A stretch of 42,293 bases of DNA from Ferruginibacter sp. (lineage in GTDB: Bacteria; Bacteroidota; Bacteroidia; Chitinophagales; Chitinophagaceae), in assembly GCA_025350645.1 (NCBI GenBank), contig JANXXM010000166.1:1-42293 (forward strand), read 5' to 3'. How positions within the stretch are numbered: the first letter of the stretch is position 1; each line of letters begins with the position of its first letter. A program made the translations under genes and the position numbers. This document shows positions 26,208-34,409 of the stretch, piece by piece. The notes below the pieces were generated by a model that worked only from the letters and a program-made list of their open reading frames with translations, searched no databases and had not been told where the DNA came from.

Positions 26208-27209
26208 ATCTTTTATTAAATCTTCTAGCAAAATTTCTTCGAGTACTTTTCTTTTGGAGCCATTTTCTTCATCATACCATTTTATTAAACGAATAAAACC
26301 ATCCGAAATTTCTATACCGGTTATATCGCCATCATCAAAACAACAACAACCTGTATTAAAATATGAAGGTTTTAAAAGTTCCTGTATTTTACCCGGAATA
26401 TTATTAGAGGGATGATTAAAATATTTGCCCGATGCAAATACAGGAACATGCGTATGACCCGTAATGAGTAAAAGATTTTCTTGTGCCGCACTCCATTCGC
26501 TCATCATAATATTATGTTTATTGCGAAGCGAATAATCGTTGCTTGGCGTGTTTACATTTATGCGGAGATAGCGTTGCATCGGCATCCACACATGCGCAAT
26601 AACCCAGGTACTAAAGCTATTGTTATCACTCATTATATCTCCCTGATGCCCATGCGTAAGAAGTATACGAAGTGTAGAGGCTGATGCTTTTAATTTGATA
26701 ACCATGCCCTCATAAACTACGAGCGGCATAGTAAAATATTTTTTGAGATTAAGTAAAACATCCAGTTTGTTTTTCCAGATAATATCGTGGTTGCCAAAAG
26801 TTTTAAAAAGTTTATCAGGTTGAAATGCAGCTTCGGCAGCCAATGCATTTTCGTTTGCCGGTAAAATTTGTTGCGGAGTAAATTTCCATAATTCTTCTGT
26901 ATCGCCCAATGCTATAAAACTAAAATTATTTTCGTTGTAATATTTTAATGCTGCCAGATAATTGGTTTCATTATTTTTAAAATCATCACCCCAGCTTTTA
27001 TCTCCTTTATGCTGATCGCTAAATATGATAAATTTTGCATTAGCTGCATCTGCTTCCAGAATGATAATTCTTTCTTTACTTTCTTCCTCACTATCTGCCA
27101 GTAAATCTGATAGTGACTTAAGTACCACTTCTTTTTGCGGTGCCGCAGAAAAATGATTGGCAAACCAAAGTAAAGGACGTTTCAAAAAATATAACAGAAA
27201 TCCCCTCAT
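26202..27209 (-). CDS. Calcineurin-like metallophosphoesterase
   Basis: The 335-residue protein has the full metallophosphoesterase motif set: FSDQHKGD (Asp65, His67), LGDTEE (Asp103), GNHD (Asn140, His141), THGHQGD (His186/His188) and GHTHVP (His252, His254). These bind two metal ions and a phosphate ester. The N-terminus (MRGFLLYFLKRPLLWFANHF) is hydrophobic and may associate with the membrane. The substrate is unknown; UDP-diacylglucosamine hydrolases have a related layout but the match is not close enough to name it. The ATG overlaps the stop of the flippase gene (TAATG), so the two are translationally coupled and may serve the same envelope pathway. Confidence 0.85.
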   Translation of the reverse strand: MRGFLLYFLKRPLLWFANHFSAAPQKEVVLKSLSDLLADSEEESKERIIILEADAANAKFIIFSDQHKGDKSWGDDFKNNETNYLAALKYYNENNFSFIALGDTEELWKFTPQQILPANENALAAEAAFQPDKLFKTFGNHDIIWKNKLDVLLNLKKYFTMPLVVYEGMVIKLKASASTLRILLTHGHQGDIMSDNNSFSTWVIAHVWMPMQRYLRINVNTPSNDYSLRNKHNIMMSEWSAAQENLLLITGHTHVPVFASGKYFNHPSNNIPGKIQELLKPSYFNTGCCCFDDGDITGIEISDGFIRLIKWYDEENGSKRKVLEEILLEDLIKDL

Positions 27210-28729
27210 TAAATTGCTTCATTTTTTCTAAAAAAATATTTTCCCACAATGGGAAGTTTTGCAAACTCTTTGTGCTCTACCAGTGTAAGAAAGCGGCAAT
27301 AAAAAAATAATAGTATTGTCGCCACTGTTATGCTAAAATATTTGTTGGAATACAAGTGTGTAATTCCTTTGTGCATAAAAAAGATAATGACAACAATGCT
27401 AATATAAGCCAATAATTTTTTCCATGCATAAGGGATACGATAATGCTTTTGCCCCCATACAAAAGAAATGACCATCATACTACCATAAGTTATACATGTA
27501 GCCCATGCACAAGCCATATAACTAAAATAAGGAATAAAAGCAGCATTAATAACAAGGGTAATTACTGCACCGGCAACAGTTATCCATGCACCATATTTTG
27601 TTTTGTTAATAATTTTATACCAAATGGAAAGGTTGTAATAAATGCCCAGGAACATATTTGCTAAGAGTAATATAGGAACTACTTTTAGCCCTGCCCAAAA
27701 ACTTTCTTTGCGAATAAAATATTTCCAGATATCCAGGTAAAGTGCAACGACCAAAAACATTACAGTAATGGTAATCACAAAAAACTTCATTACTCTTGCA
27801 TACGTTTTTTGCGGGTTTATGCCCTCTGCCTGTTTAAAAAAGAATGGCTCTGCACCCATGCGAAAACCCTGTATAAAAAGACTTATTAAAATAGACAGTT
27901 TATAACAGGCGCTGTAAATGCCCACTTCATTTTTTGCTGCTTCTACGCTGTGTACGGGTGCCCACCAGCCCAGCATAATTCTGTCAAATGTTTCATTTAT
28001 CATTCCGCCAAAACCCGCAATGAGCAAGGGTAATGCATAAATCATCATTTGTTTCCAAAGGGTTTTGTTAAACCGGAAATTTATGCTAAGAAACTCTTTA
28101 AAAAGCAATAGTAATGTAACAGTTGATGCTATTATATTTGCAATGATTACGTAACCCACGCCATAATCTTTTATATACCATTTTGCTATAAACCCACCAG
28201 GGGTTTTTGCAATTATACCCGGGCAGATGCTTATAAAAAAATAGGTAAGAAAAATAGTAAGAAAAATATTTATAATTCTGGTAAGCGCAAATTTTACCGG
28301 GCGCCCATCCTGCCGCAGTTTTGCAAAAGGTAGTGTAGCAAGTGCATCCATGGCAATAATAATAATACTATAGCGCATAAACTCCGGGTGATCATTGAGC
28401 TTTAAAAAACCAGAGAGCGAAGTATTGCAGGCAAACAAAAGTACAGTAAGCAATAGGGTAGATATAAATATGGAAATACTTGCTGTGCTGTAAATATCTT
28501 TTTTAAACTCCAGCTTTTGAGAAAAACGAAAGTAGGCAGTTTCTAAGCCGTATGTAAATAGCACATTTAAAAAAGGAATGGCGGCGTATATAAGGCTCAT
28601 TTCTCCATAGCCCGGCCCGGATAATTTATACGTAAGATAGGGAGTAAGAAGATAATTTAAAAAGCGTGCTGCTATTGAGCTGCCTCCATACCACAATGTA
28701 TCTCCTGCTAATTTTTTAATGCTGCTCAA
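27209..28729 (-). CDS. Polysaccharide/lipid-linked oligosaccharide flippase (Wzx/MATE-like)
   Basis: The 506-residue integral membrane protein has about 12-14 hydrophobic segments and the opening common to Wzx-type exporters (KLAGDTLWYGGSSIAARFLNYLL, YGEMSLIYAAIPFLNVLFTYGLETAYFRF). Such proteins move lipid-linked glycans across the inner membrane. No glycosyltransferase cluster surrounds it, so the cargo is unknown. Its stop overlaps the start of the phosphoesterase gene by one base. A duplicated segment lies just upstream (28784-28968). Confidence 0.85.
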   Translation of the reverse strand: MSSIKKLAGDTLWYGGSSIAARFLNYLLTPYLTYKLSGPGYGEMSLIYAAIPFLNVLFTYGLETAYFRFSQKLEFKKDIYSTASISIFISTLLLTVLLFACNTSLSGFLKLNDHPEFMRYSIIIIAMDALATLPFAKLRQDGRPVKFALTRIINIFLTIFLTYFFISICPGIIAKTPGGFIAKWYIKDYGVGYVIIANIIASTVTLLLLFKEFLSINFRFNKTLWKQMMIYALPLLIAGFGGMINETFDRIMLGWWAPVHSVEAAKNEVGIYSACYKLSILISLFIQGFRMGAEPFFFKQAEGINPQKTYARVMKFFVITITVMFLVVALYLDIWKYFIRKESFWAGLKVVPILLLANMFLGIYYNLSIWYKIINKTKYGAWITVAGAVITLVINAAFIPYFSYMACAWATCITYGSMMVISFVWGQKHYRIPYAWKKLLAYISIVVIIFFMHKGITHLYSNKYFSITVATILLFFYCRFLTLVEHKEFAKLPIVGKYFFRKNEAI

Positions 28730-28783
28730 TGACTCAAAATATTTGTATAAAAATAGGAAATTGAAATGGCATGCTGCTGACGA

Positions 28784-28968
28784 CAGTCTTTTTTAAGGCT
28801 CTATAAAAATGAAGTTTAATACACTTTTTTAGTTTGAATAAATGTATGCTTACAAATCATCCTCTTCTGCAGTCTTTTTTAAGGCTCTATAAAAATGAAG
28901 TTTAATACACTTTTTTAGTTTGATTAAATGTATGCTTACAAATCATCCTCTTCTGCAGCCTTTTTTAA
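28784..28968. repeat. 86-base tandem duplication covering the 3' end of the rhomboid-like gene
   Basis: Copies at 28784-28869 and 28870-28955 have a period of 86 bases and differ at one base (GAATAAA against GATTAAA). A third partial copy begins at 28956 inside the rhomboid-like gene. The unit contains the last codons and stop of that gene (EEDDL-stop) plus downstream sequence, so a spare gene end now lies between it and the flippase gene. Near identity implies a recent event. Confidence 0.9.
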
Positions 28969-29892
28969 AAAGTTTTTTTCTTCATCTGTAAGAAAATTAT
29001 ATCCTTTCTGGTTTATTTTATCCAGTATTTCGTCAACCCTTTTTTGGGTAACGTTGGTAGTTTTTACATAAGGTTTTGTATCGCCGGTGTTATAAAATAT
29101 TTTTTCTTTTGCTGTAGTCTTTTTTGTGCGGGCAGCAGGGTTAAATAAATCCATCATCCATGTCCAGCTTTTGTTCATCCACACACTGCCATCTTTGCCC
29201 TTACGCAAAAAAACTACAAATAAAAACCCGGCAAGTGCAGCACCGAGGTGAGACAAACTATACGCTGCACTATAGCCAGCCACACCTGCAAAATCTATAA
29301 GAACATATACTGCCATAAGCACCCATATAGGTATGCCGCCACGAATTTGTGTAAAAAATCTAAAATTTGGCTCCAGCGTTGTAGTAGCCATAGCTACGGC
29401 AAGCACACCCGCATTAGCGCCCATTATACCGGCAGTATCCCTCATGGGTGCAAGTGGTGCCAGTACATAATTTGCTACTATAAAAAATATGCCGCCCAGT
29501 AGCCCGCCGTAAATATATACAGGAATTATTTTATCATTGCCAGCCATTTGCTGCAGGATATAACCAAATGCCCACAACCAGATCATATTGCTTATTGCAC
29601 GCATAATACCAGCACCGGTATCTGTAAACATATAGATAAAAAAAGTCCAGGGGCGCTCACTAAGCCGGGTAAGACTTGCGGGGAGTTCAAACCATTTTAC
29701 CACGTGGGTATAAAAAAACTCCGGTGTTTTTTCGCTGGCAAACATGCCTACCTGCACCACCATAAGCACCAGAAAAAAAATAACATTTATGGCAAACAGC
29801 GATACAATGGCATTGCCATCTGCACCCAGTGTAAATTTATTTTTGTACCGCCATCTTTTTTCTTCGGGGTTAAAACGATCAGATTCTCCCAT
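28936..29892 (-). CDS. Rhomboid-family protein lacking catalytic residues (pseudoprotease)
   Basis: The 318-residue membrane protein has the rhomboid six-helix layout (about 28-230), followed by a cytoplasmic tail (231-318) with KRVDEILDKINQKGY and DEEKNFLKKAAEE. In active rhomboids the serine lies in GASG; here the segment reads GANAG, with Asn160 in its place. The helix-2 His (four residues before NM) is Arg98. The second catalytic His is kept (LSHLGAALAGF, His215). It is therefore probably inactive as a protease and may bind or chaperone membrane proteins. An intact rhomboid gene lies about 500 bases upstream on the same strand. The DNA at its 3' end is tandemly duplicated. Confidence 0.85.
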   Translation of the reverse strand: MGESDRFNPEEKRWRYKNKFTLGADGNAIVSLFAINVIFFLVLMVVQVGMFASEKTPEFFYTHVVKWFELPASLTRLSERPWTFFIYMFTDTGAGIMRAISNMIWLWAFGYILQQMAGNDKIIPVYIYGGLLGGIFFIVANYVLAPLAPMRDTAGIMGANAGVLAVAMATTTLEPNFRFFTQIRGGIPIWVLMAVYVLIDFAGVAGYSAAYSLSHLGAALAGFLFVVFLRKGKDGSVWMNKSWTWMMDLFNPAARTKKTTAKEKIFYNTGDTKPYVKTTNVTQKRVDEILDKINQKGYNFLTDEEKNFLKKAAEEDDL

Positions 29893-30023
29893 GTTTGTAT
29901 TTTTGTAAAATTACAAAGTAAAAGCAGATGGGCAATGGTAAATTAAATACTAAAATATATTGGTAAATTTATTGAGAAATGACTAAAAGATTAATTTAAC
30001 TCAACCATTAAAACCGGGGAATT

Positions 30024-30425
30024 ATGATAAAAAAAATTGTACAAATCCTTATAATCTTATATTGGGTTTCCCCATGCTTTGCACAAACAAAAAGGGAACA
30101 AAGTTTTTCTGAGGCAGCAATTTGTTTTACCTGGAAAGCAGATTCTATTTTTGTAAATAAAATAAAAAAACAATTGCCGGTAGAAGGTGAAAATAGTTCA
30201 GTACGATTTAATAAAAACCATACTATGGTAAATACAGACAAAGGCCATATAGAAACAGGAATATGGGTTTATGATGATAAACTACAGGAAATTGTAATTA
30301 CTTTAAATGGTGATAATGCTAAAATAACTTTAATGATACTTTCGCTTGACAAAACGAAAATGATTGCAATTTTAAAATATCCTGTGGTTAAAGATAAAAT
30401 AAAAATGTATTTGGGACATCAATAA
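30024..30425 (+). CDS. Small secreted protein of unknown function, possibly lipocalin-like
   Basis: The 133-residue product has a signal peptide (1-20, PCFAQ) and about 110 mature residues rich in alternating strands (HTMVNTDKGHIETGIWVYDD, KLQEIVITLNGDNAKITLMIL). This layout, with a phrase like 'IETGIWVYDD', is seen in small lipocalin-like proteins that end a stress or copper-type domain, but no family is certain. It sits between the two rhomboid genes on the opposite strand and its stop overlaps the end of the active rhomboid gene by 7 bases. Confidence 0.65.
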   Translation: MIKKIVQILIILYWVSPCFAQTKREQSFSEAAICFTWKADSIFVNKIKKQLPVEGENSSVRFNKNHTMVNTDKGHIETGIWVYDDKLQEIVITLNGDNAKITLMILSLDKTKMIAILKYPVVKDKIKMYLGHQ

Positions 30426-31117
30426 AATGTACTCTTATTTTTTTTATTCCAATACAATACAATTAAAAAACCGGTGAGTGCGCCGCCTATATGTGCAAAG
30501 TGTGCCACATTATCGCCGGGGTTGCCGGCAATACCGCTAAATACATCTATCAATATAATACCCGTTACTGCCCATTTTGCTTTTATAGGAATAGGTATGG
30601 GTATTATCATCATTTCGGTATTAGGAAATAAATAGCCAAAAGCCGCCACCACACCCATTATAGCGCCAGATGCACCTACAGTGGCATTCATCCGTAATAT
30701 TTGCTGGTATTTCATCAGTTCATCAAAACTTAAAGTAGCTTTATCTATTGCATGAAAATCGTACGCATAAGAAATCATTTGCACCGCTGCTGCCCCTAAT
30801 CCACAAATAAAATAAAATAGTAAAAATCTTTTTGGCCCCCAAACCCTTTCTACTATGCTACCAAACATCCATAAAGCAAACATATTAAACAGCAAATGAA
30901 AAAAGCTGCCATGCATAAATAGGTGCGTTATTAACTGGTACAAATGAAACGAATCGGATTTATAATGATGCAAAGCAAACAGATCTGTTACCTTACTCTC
31001 CGCTTGTAGCCCACCAAATAAAAATTGTGCAACAAACACAATCGTATTAATAATGATGAGATTTAAAACTGCCGGCGTTGTTTGTTGAAACCGGTTTCCG
31101 TATTGGTTAAATGACAT
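30419..31117 (-). CDS. Rhomboid intramembrane serine protease
   Basis: The 232-residue six-helix protein has all rhomboid hallmarks: LFMHGSFFHLLFNMFALWMFG with His74 and Asn78, the nucleophile Ser150 in GASGAIMG, and His209 in AHIGGALTGF. These proteases cut transmembrane helices inside the membrane. It has a short N-terminus and no extra domains. Substrates are not evident; the neighbouring catalytically dead paralogue could be a partner or regulator. Its 3' end overlaps the convergent small secreted protein gene by 7 bases. Confidence 0.92.
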   Translation of the reverse strand: MSFNQYGNRFQQTTPAVLNLIIINTIVFVAQFLFGGLQAESKVTDLFALHHYKSDSFHLYQLITHLFMHGSFFHLLFNMFALWMFGSIVERVWGPKRFLLFYFICGLGAAAVQMISYAYDFHAIDKATLSFDELMKYQQILRMNATVGASGAIMGVVAAFGYLFPNTEMMIIPIPIPIKAKWAVTGIILIDVFSGIAGNPGDNVAHFAHIGGALTGFLIVLYWNKKNKSTFY

Positions 31118-31310
31118 GTTTGTTTTTTAAAATTGCGTGCAAAATTATTGTTTGTTTGATACAAAAAAATGATAAATGTTTTTCTTTTTTTATAATGACG
31201 ATTAAATATCTATTGTTGAAAAGCGTATTACTTTCCACTACATCAACACTTAAAATACAGGCCCACATTACTTCTTAGCCTGGTTACGACATATATTCTC
31301 CGCCAGGTTT

Positions 31311-32801
31311 TTACTTTAATACCAGCCTTGCCACGCACTCAATATGGTGCGTATGCGGAAACATATCTACCGGCTGCGTTTTTTCTACTGCATACTTTTC
31401 GCTTAGCAGTAAAATATCTCTTGCCATGGTGGCGGTATTGCAACTTACATACACTATTACCGGGGCTTTTATTTCTAATAATTTTGTAACTAATTTGTCG
31501 TGCATGCCCGCCCGTGGCGGGTCTGTAATAACCACATCCGGCCTGCCATGCGTTGCAAAAAAATCATCATTGCATATTTTTATTACATCGCCTGCAAAAA
31601 AATGAGCATGCTCAATGTTATTTATAGCAGCATTTTTTTTTGCATCTTCAATCGCTTCTTCTATCAGCTCTACCCCTATTATTTTTTTTGCCAGCGGGCT
31701 CACAAAAATACCAATACTGCCCGTGCCGCAATAAAGATCGTACACCGTTTCTTTGCCCGATAGCTGCGCAAAATCCCTGGTGATGCGGTATAATTTTTCT
31801 GCCTGTTTGGTGTTGGTTTGAAAAAATGATTTGGGACTTATGATAAATTCAAAATTTTCCCCATGGAGTCCTGTGGACAGTTTTTCAATTACGTATCCTT
31901 TTCCAAAATATACTTGTGGTGTAAGGTCATATATCGTATCGTTCCATTTCGGGTTTATGGTGTAAAGCAAAGTGGTAATCTCCGGCACTTTCAATAGTAG
32001 CGCATCTAATATTATTTTTGTGGCAGGTACATCTTCAAAATTTATACAAAGATTTACCATAAGCTCGCCGGTGCTGCAGTAGCGTACAATAATGTTTCGC
32101 AGCCAGCCGGTGTGCAGGCGTATATCGTAGAAAGAAAAATTATTTTCTATTGCTATTTCCCGCAGTGTATTTCTTATGTGGTTGTTTACATCATCCATTA
32201 AAAAGCATTCAAAAATATTAATGGTTTTATCAAATATGCGGGGAACGTGAAAACCCAAAGCCCCCGGGCTCTGTAAACGCTGTAACTTAAATGAATCTTC
32301 TTCCATTTCAGGCGCTAAAGTCTCTTCTCCGGGAGAACTTAGGTAGGCTGATTTTAATTCTGGCTGCCTAATCCAATATTCTTTATTACTGAATGTAAAC
32401 TCCAGCTTGTTTCTGTAATGCACAGTTTCTACTGCACCGGCAATGGGCAGCATTTGTGCGCCGGTTACTTTGCCTATACGTATAAGATTTTGCTCTGCCT
32501 CCTGCTGCTTGTATTCCAGTTGTTTTGGGTATGGCAGCATTTGCCATTTGCAGCCGCCACATACCCCAAAGTGTATACAAAAAGGGTTTATCCTGTATGC
32601 AGAGGTTGTTATAATTTTTAATACCCTTGCTTCTGCCCAGTCTTTTTTATTTTTAGTCAGCAGTAAATCTACCCTATCACCCGGCACAGCACCTTCTATA
32701 AATATTACTTTTCCTTCGTGCCTTGCCAGTGCTTTGCCTTGTGCTGCGTAGTCTGTTACCAGTATATTTTCCAGTATTATATGCTTGTTCTTTTTTCTCA
32801 C
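31311..32801 (-). CDS. rlmD: 23S rRNA (uracil-C5)-methyltransferase, RlmD/RumA family
   Basis: This protein methylates C5 of a uracil in 23S rRNA using SAM. A TRAM RNA-binding domain comes first (IILENILVTDYAAQGKALA), followed by a Cys cluster CIHFGVCGGC plus a later Cys (FECF), which fits the iron-sulfur site of RlmD. The methyltransferase domain has DLYCGTGSIGIF, ITDPPRAGM and the nucleophile Cys in VSCNTATMARD. The start is proposed at a GTG giving VRKKNKHIIL, which matches family N-termini; an ATG 63 bases upstream (32864) would add an unrelated segment, and a TATTTTTG box lies between. Exact target position within the RlmC/RlmD/RlmCD group is inferred. Confidence 0.88.
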   Translation of the reverse strand: MRKKNKHIILENILVTDYAAQGKALARHEGKVIFIEGAVPGDRVDLLLTKNKKDWAEARVLKIITTSAYRINPFCIHFGVCGGCKWQMLPYPKQLEYKQQEAEQNLIRIGKVTGAQMLPIAGAVETVHYRNKLEFTFSNKEYWIRQPELKSAYLSSPGEETLAPEMEEDSFKLQRLQSPGALGFHVPRIFDKTINIFECFLMDDVNNHIRNTLREIAIENNFSFYDIRLHTGWLRNIIVRYCSTGELMVNLCINFEDVPATKIILDALLLKVPEITTLLYTINPKWNDTIYDLTPQVYFGKGYVIEKLSTGLHGENFEFIISPKSFFQTNTKQAEKLYRITRDFAQLSGKETVYDLYCGTGSIGIFVSPLAKKIIGVELIEEAIEDAKKNAAINNIEHAHFFAGDVIKICNDDFFATHGRPDVVITDPPRAGMHDKLVTKLLEIKAPVIVYVSCNTATMARDILLLSEKYAVEKTQPVDMFPHTHHIECVARLVLK

Positions 32802-32941
32802 AGCACAAAAATAATCTTTTAGCGGCTGCAAACCGTACTTGCCAAAGCTCTTATCATTTACCAAAAATTATCGGCATGTTAAAGAGATGTTATCGGCCCT
32901 GCGGCAGTTATAACAAATGCATAAAAGCGGGCATTTTTAAA

Positions 32942-32949
32942 TACATTTG
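32942..32949 (+). promoter_or_regulatory. -7 promoter box for the thioredoxin/prolyl-isomerase operon
   Basis: TACATTTG matches TAnnTTTG and lies 21 bases before the ATG at 32971. No good TTTG is seen at -33, so activity may need a regulator or be weak. Confidence 0.45.
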
Positions 32950-32970
32950 TCAAAATTTTTTTTAAGCTAA

Positions 32971-34389
32971 ATGAGAAACTTTACTATTGTATTTTTTTTA
33001 TGCCTTGGTAATTTTGTAAGCCATGCGCAAGGATATAATATAGCCGTACAAAGCAATTACAGGCAGGGTATATGTTACCTTACTTATTACCGTGGCAAAG
33101 ATTATGTATTGCAGGATAGTGCTGCGGTAAGTAATACCGGGCTTGCTGTTTTTAAAGGTTCTCCAAAACTTGTGGGCGGTATATATTCCATAATTTTTCC
33201 TGGTAAAAGAATGAGTACAGATGTGCTTATTGATAAAGATCAAAACATCAGCATAAAAGCAGATACCAATAACCTTGCAAAAATAGAAATAAAAGGTGCG
33301 CCTGTAAATGATTTGTTTAAGCAATACCAGCTTTTTGTAACGGCAAAAGGAACCCAGTTGCAAAAAGAAAAATTAGCATTTGCAGCAGCTAAAACAAAGG
33401 CAGATTCCGCACAGCACGAAGCCGCTTACCAGCACTATAATAAAGAGCTTAACGACTACAGGGAGGCTATTATTAAAACAAAACCAAGTGCTATGATGGC
33501 CGTTTTGCTTACTGCAATGAAAGAGCCTGCGGTTCCTAAAAAGAAAGCGGTAACCCATGAAGATTCTCTTGCAAATTATATTTATTTTAAAGATCATTAT
33601 TGGGATGGGGTAAGTTTTATGGATGACCGGATTATACGTACGCCTTTTTTTCAACCAAAACTGGAAACCTATTACAGAGAAGTGTTGTCTCAATCTGCAG
33701 ATAGTTTAATAAAAGATATCGATTACAAATTATTGCTAGCCCGCAATAGCCCAGAAATGTATAAATATTTATTAAACTGGTTTACCGATGAATATATTAG
33801 GCCAAAATATATGGGGCAGGATGCAGTGTTCGTTTATTTGTTTAACCAATATCACAGCAAAGGGCTTACGAACTGGCTTAATGAAAAACAAGTGAAACTC
33901 ATTACAGAAAGGGCTTTCATGCTCATGTCTAACTTAGTAGGGGAAAAGGCTGCCAATCTGGAATTTTTAAATACTGCAGAAAAAGTTACCCCTTTGTATG
34001 ATGTAGTGGCAGAATATACAGTGGTTGTTTTTTGGGATCCATCTTGCGGGCATTGTAAAGAAGAATTGCCGAAAATAGATTCTATTTACCGGGCCTCATG
34101 GATAAAAAAGAATGTAAAAATATATGCCGTACTATCCGAAAACAACAAGCAACTTTGGCTGGACTATATTAAAAAACACAAAATAGAAGACTGGTACAAT
34201 GTGTATCAAACAAAAGAAATGGCGGCAGCCGATATTAAAAGCGAGAAGCCCGGCTTTAGACAGTTGTATGATGTAACCCAAACTCCTACTATCTATTTGC
34301 TGGACAAAGAGAAAAGAATTATAGGAAAAAAACTTACGCTGGAGCAGATAAATGATTTAATAGAAGTAAAAAGAAATAACAAAAACTAA
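32971..34389 (+). CDS. Secreted thioredoxin-fold (TlpA-like) oxidoreductase with DUF4369-type N-terminus
   Basis: The 472-residue protein has a signal peptide (1-20, FVSHAQ). A beta-rich N-terminal domain (about 22-110) resembles DUF4369 found before thioredoxin domains in this phylum. A long helical middle (115-345) precedes the thioredoxin fold (about 345-465) with VVVFWDPSCGHCKEELPKI, active-site Cys359 and Cys362, and TQTPTIYLLD with the cis-proline. It should act on disulfides in the periplasm. The next gene, a prolyl isomerase, follows after 20 bases, so both are probably one envelope protein-folding operon. Confidence 0.88.
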   Translation: MRNFTIVFFLCLGNFVSHAQGYNIAVQSNYRQGICYLTYYRGKDYVLQDSAAVSNTGLAVFKGSPKLVGGIYSIIFPGKRMSTDVLIDKDQNISIKADTNNLAKIEIKGAPVNDLFKQYQLFVTAKGTQLQKEKLAFAAAKTKADSAQHEAAYQHYNKELNDYREAIIKTKPSAMMAVLLTAMKEPAVPKKKAVTHEDSLANYIYFKDHYWDGVSFMDDRIIRTPFFQPKLETYYREVLSQSADSLIKDIDYKLLLARNSPEMYKYLLNWFTDEYIRPKYMGQDAVFVYLFNQYHSKGLTNWLNEKQVKLITERAFMLMSNLVGEKAANLEFLNTAEKVTPLYDVVAEYTVVVFWDPSCGHCKEELPKIDSIYRASWIKKNVKIYAVLSENNKQLWLDYIKKHKIEDWYNVYQTKEMAAADIKSEKPGFRQLYDVTQTPTIYLLDKEKRIIGKKLTLEQINDLIEVKRNNKN

Positions 34390-34409
34390 TTACCAAAAAC
34401 GATATAGTG

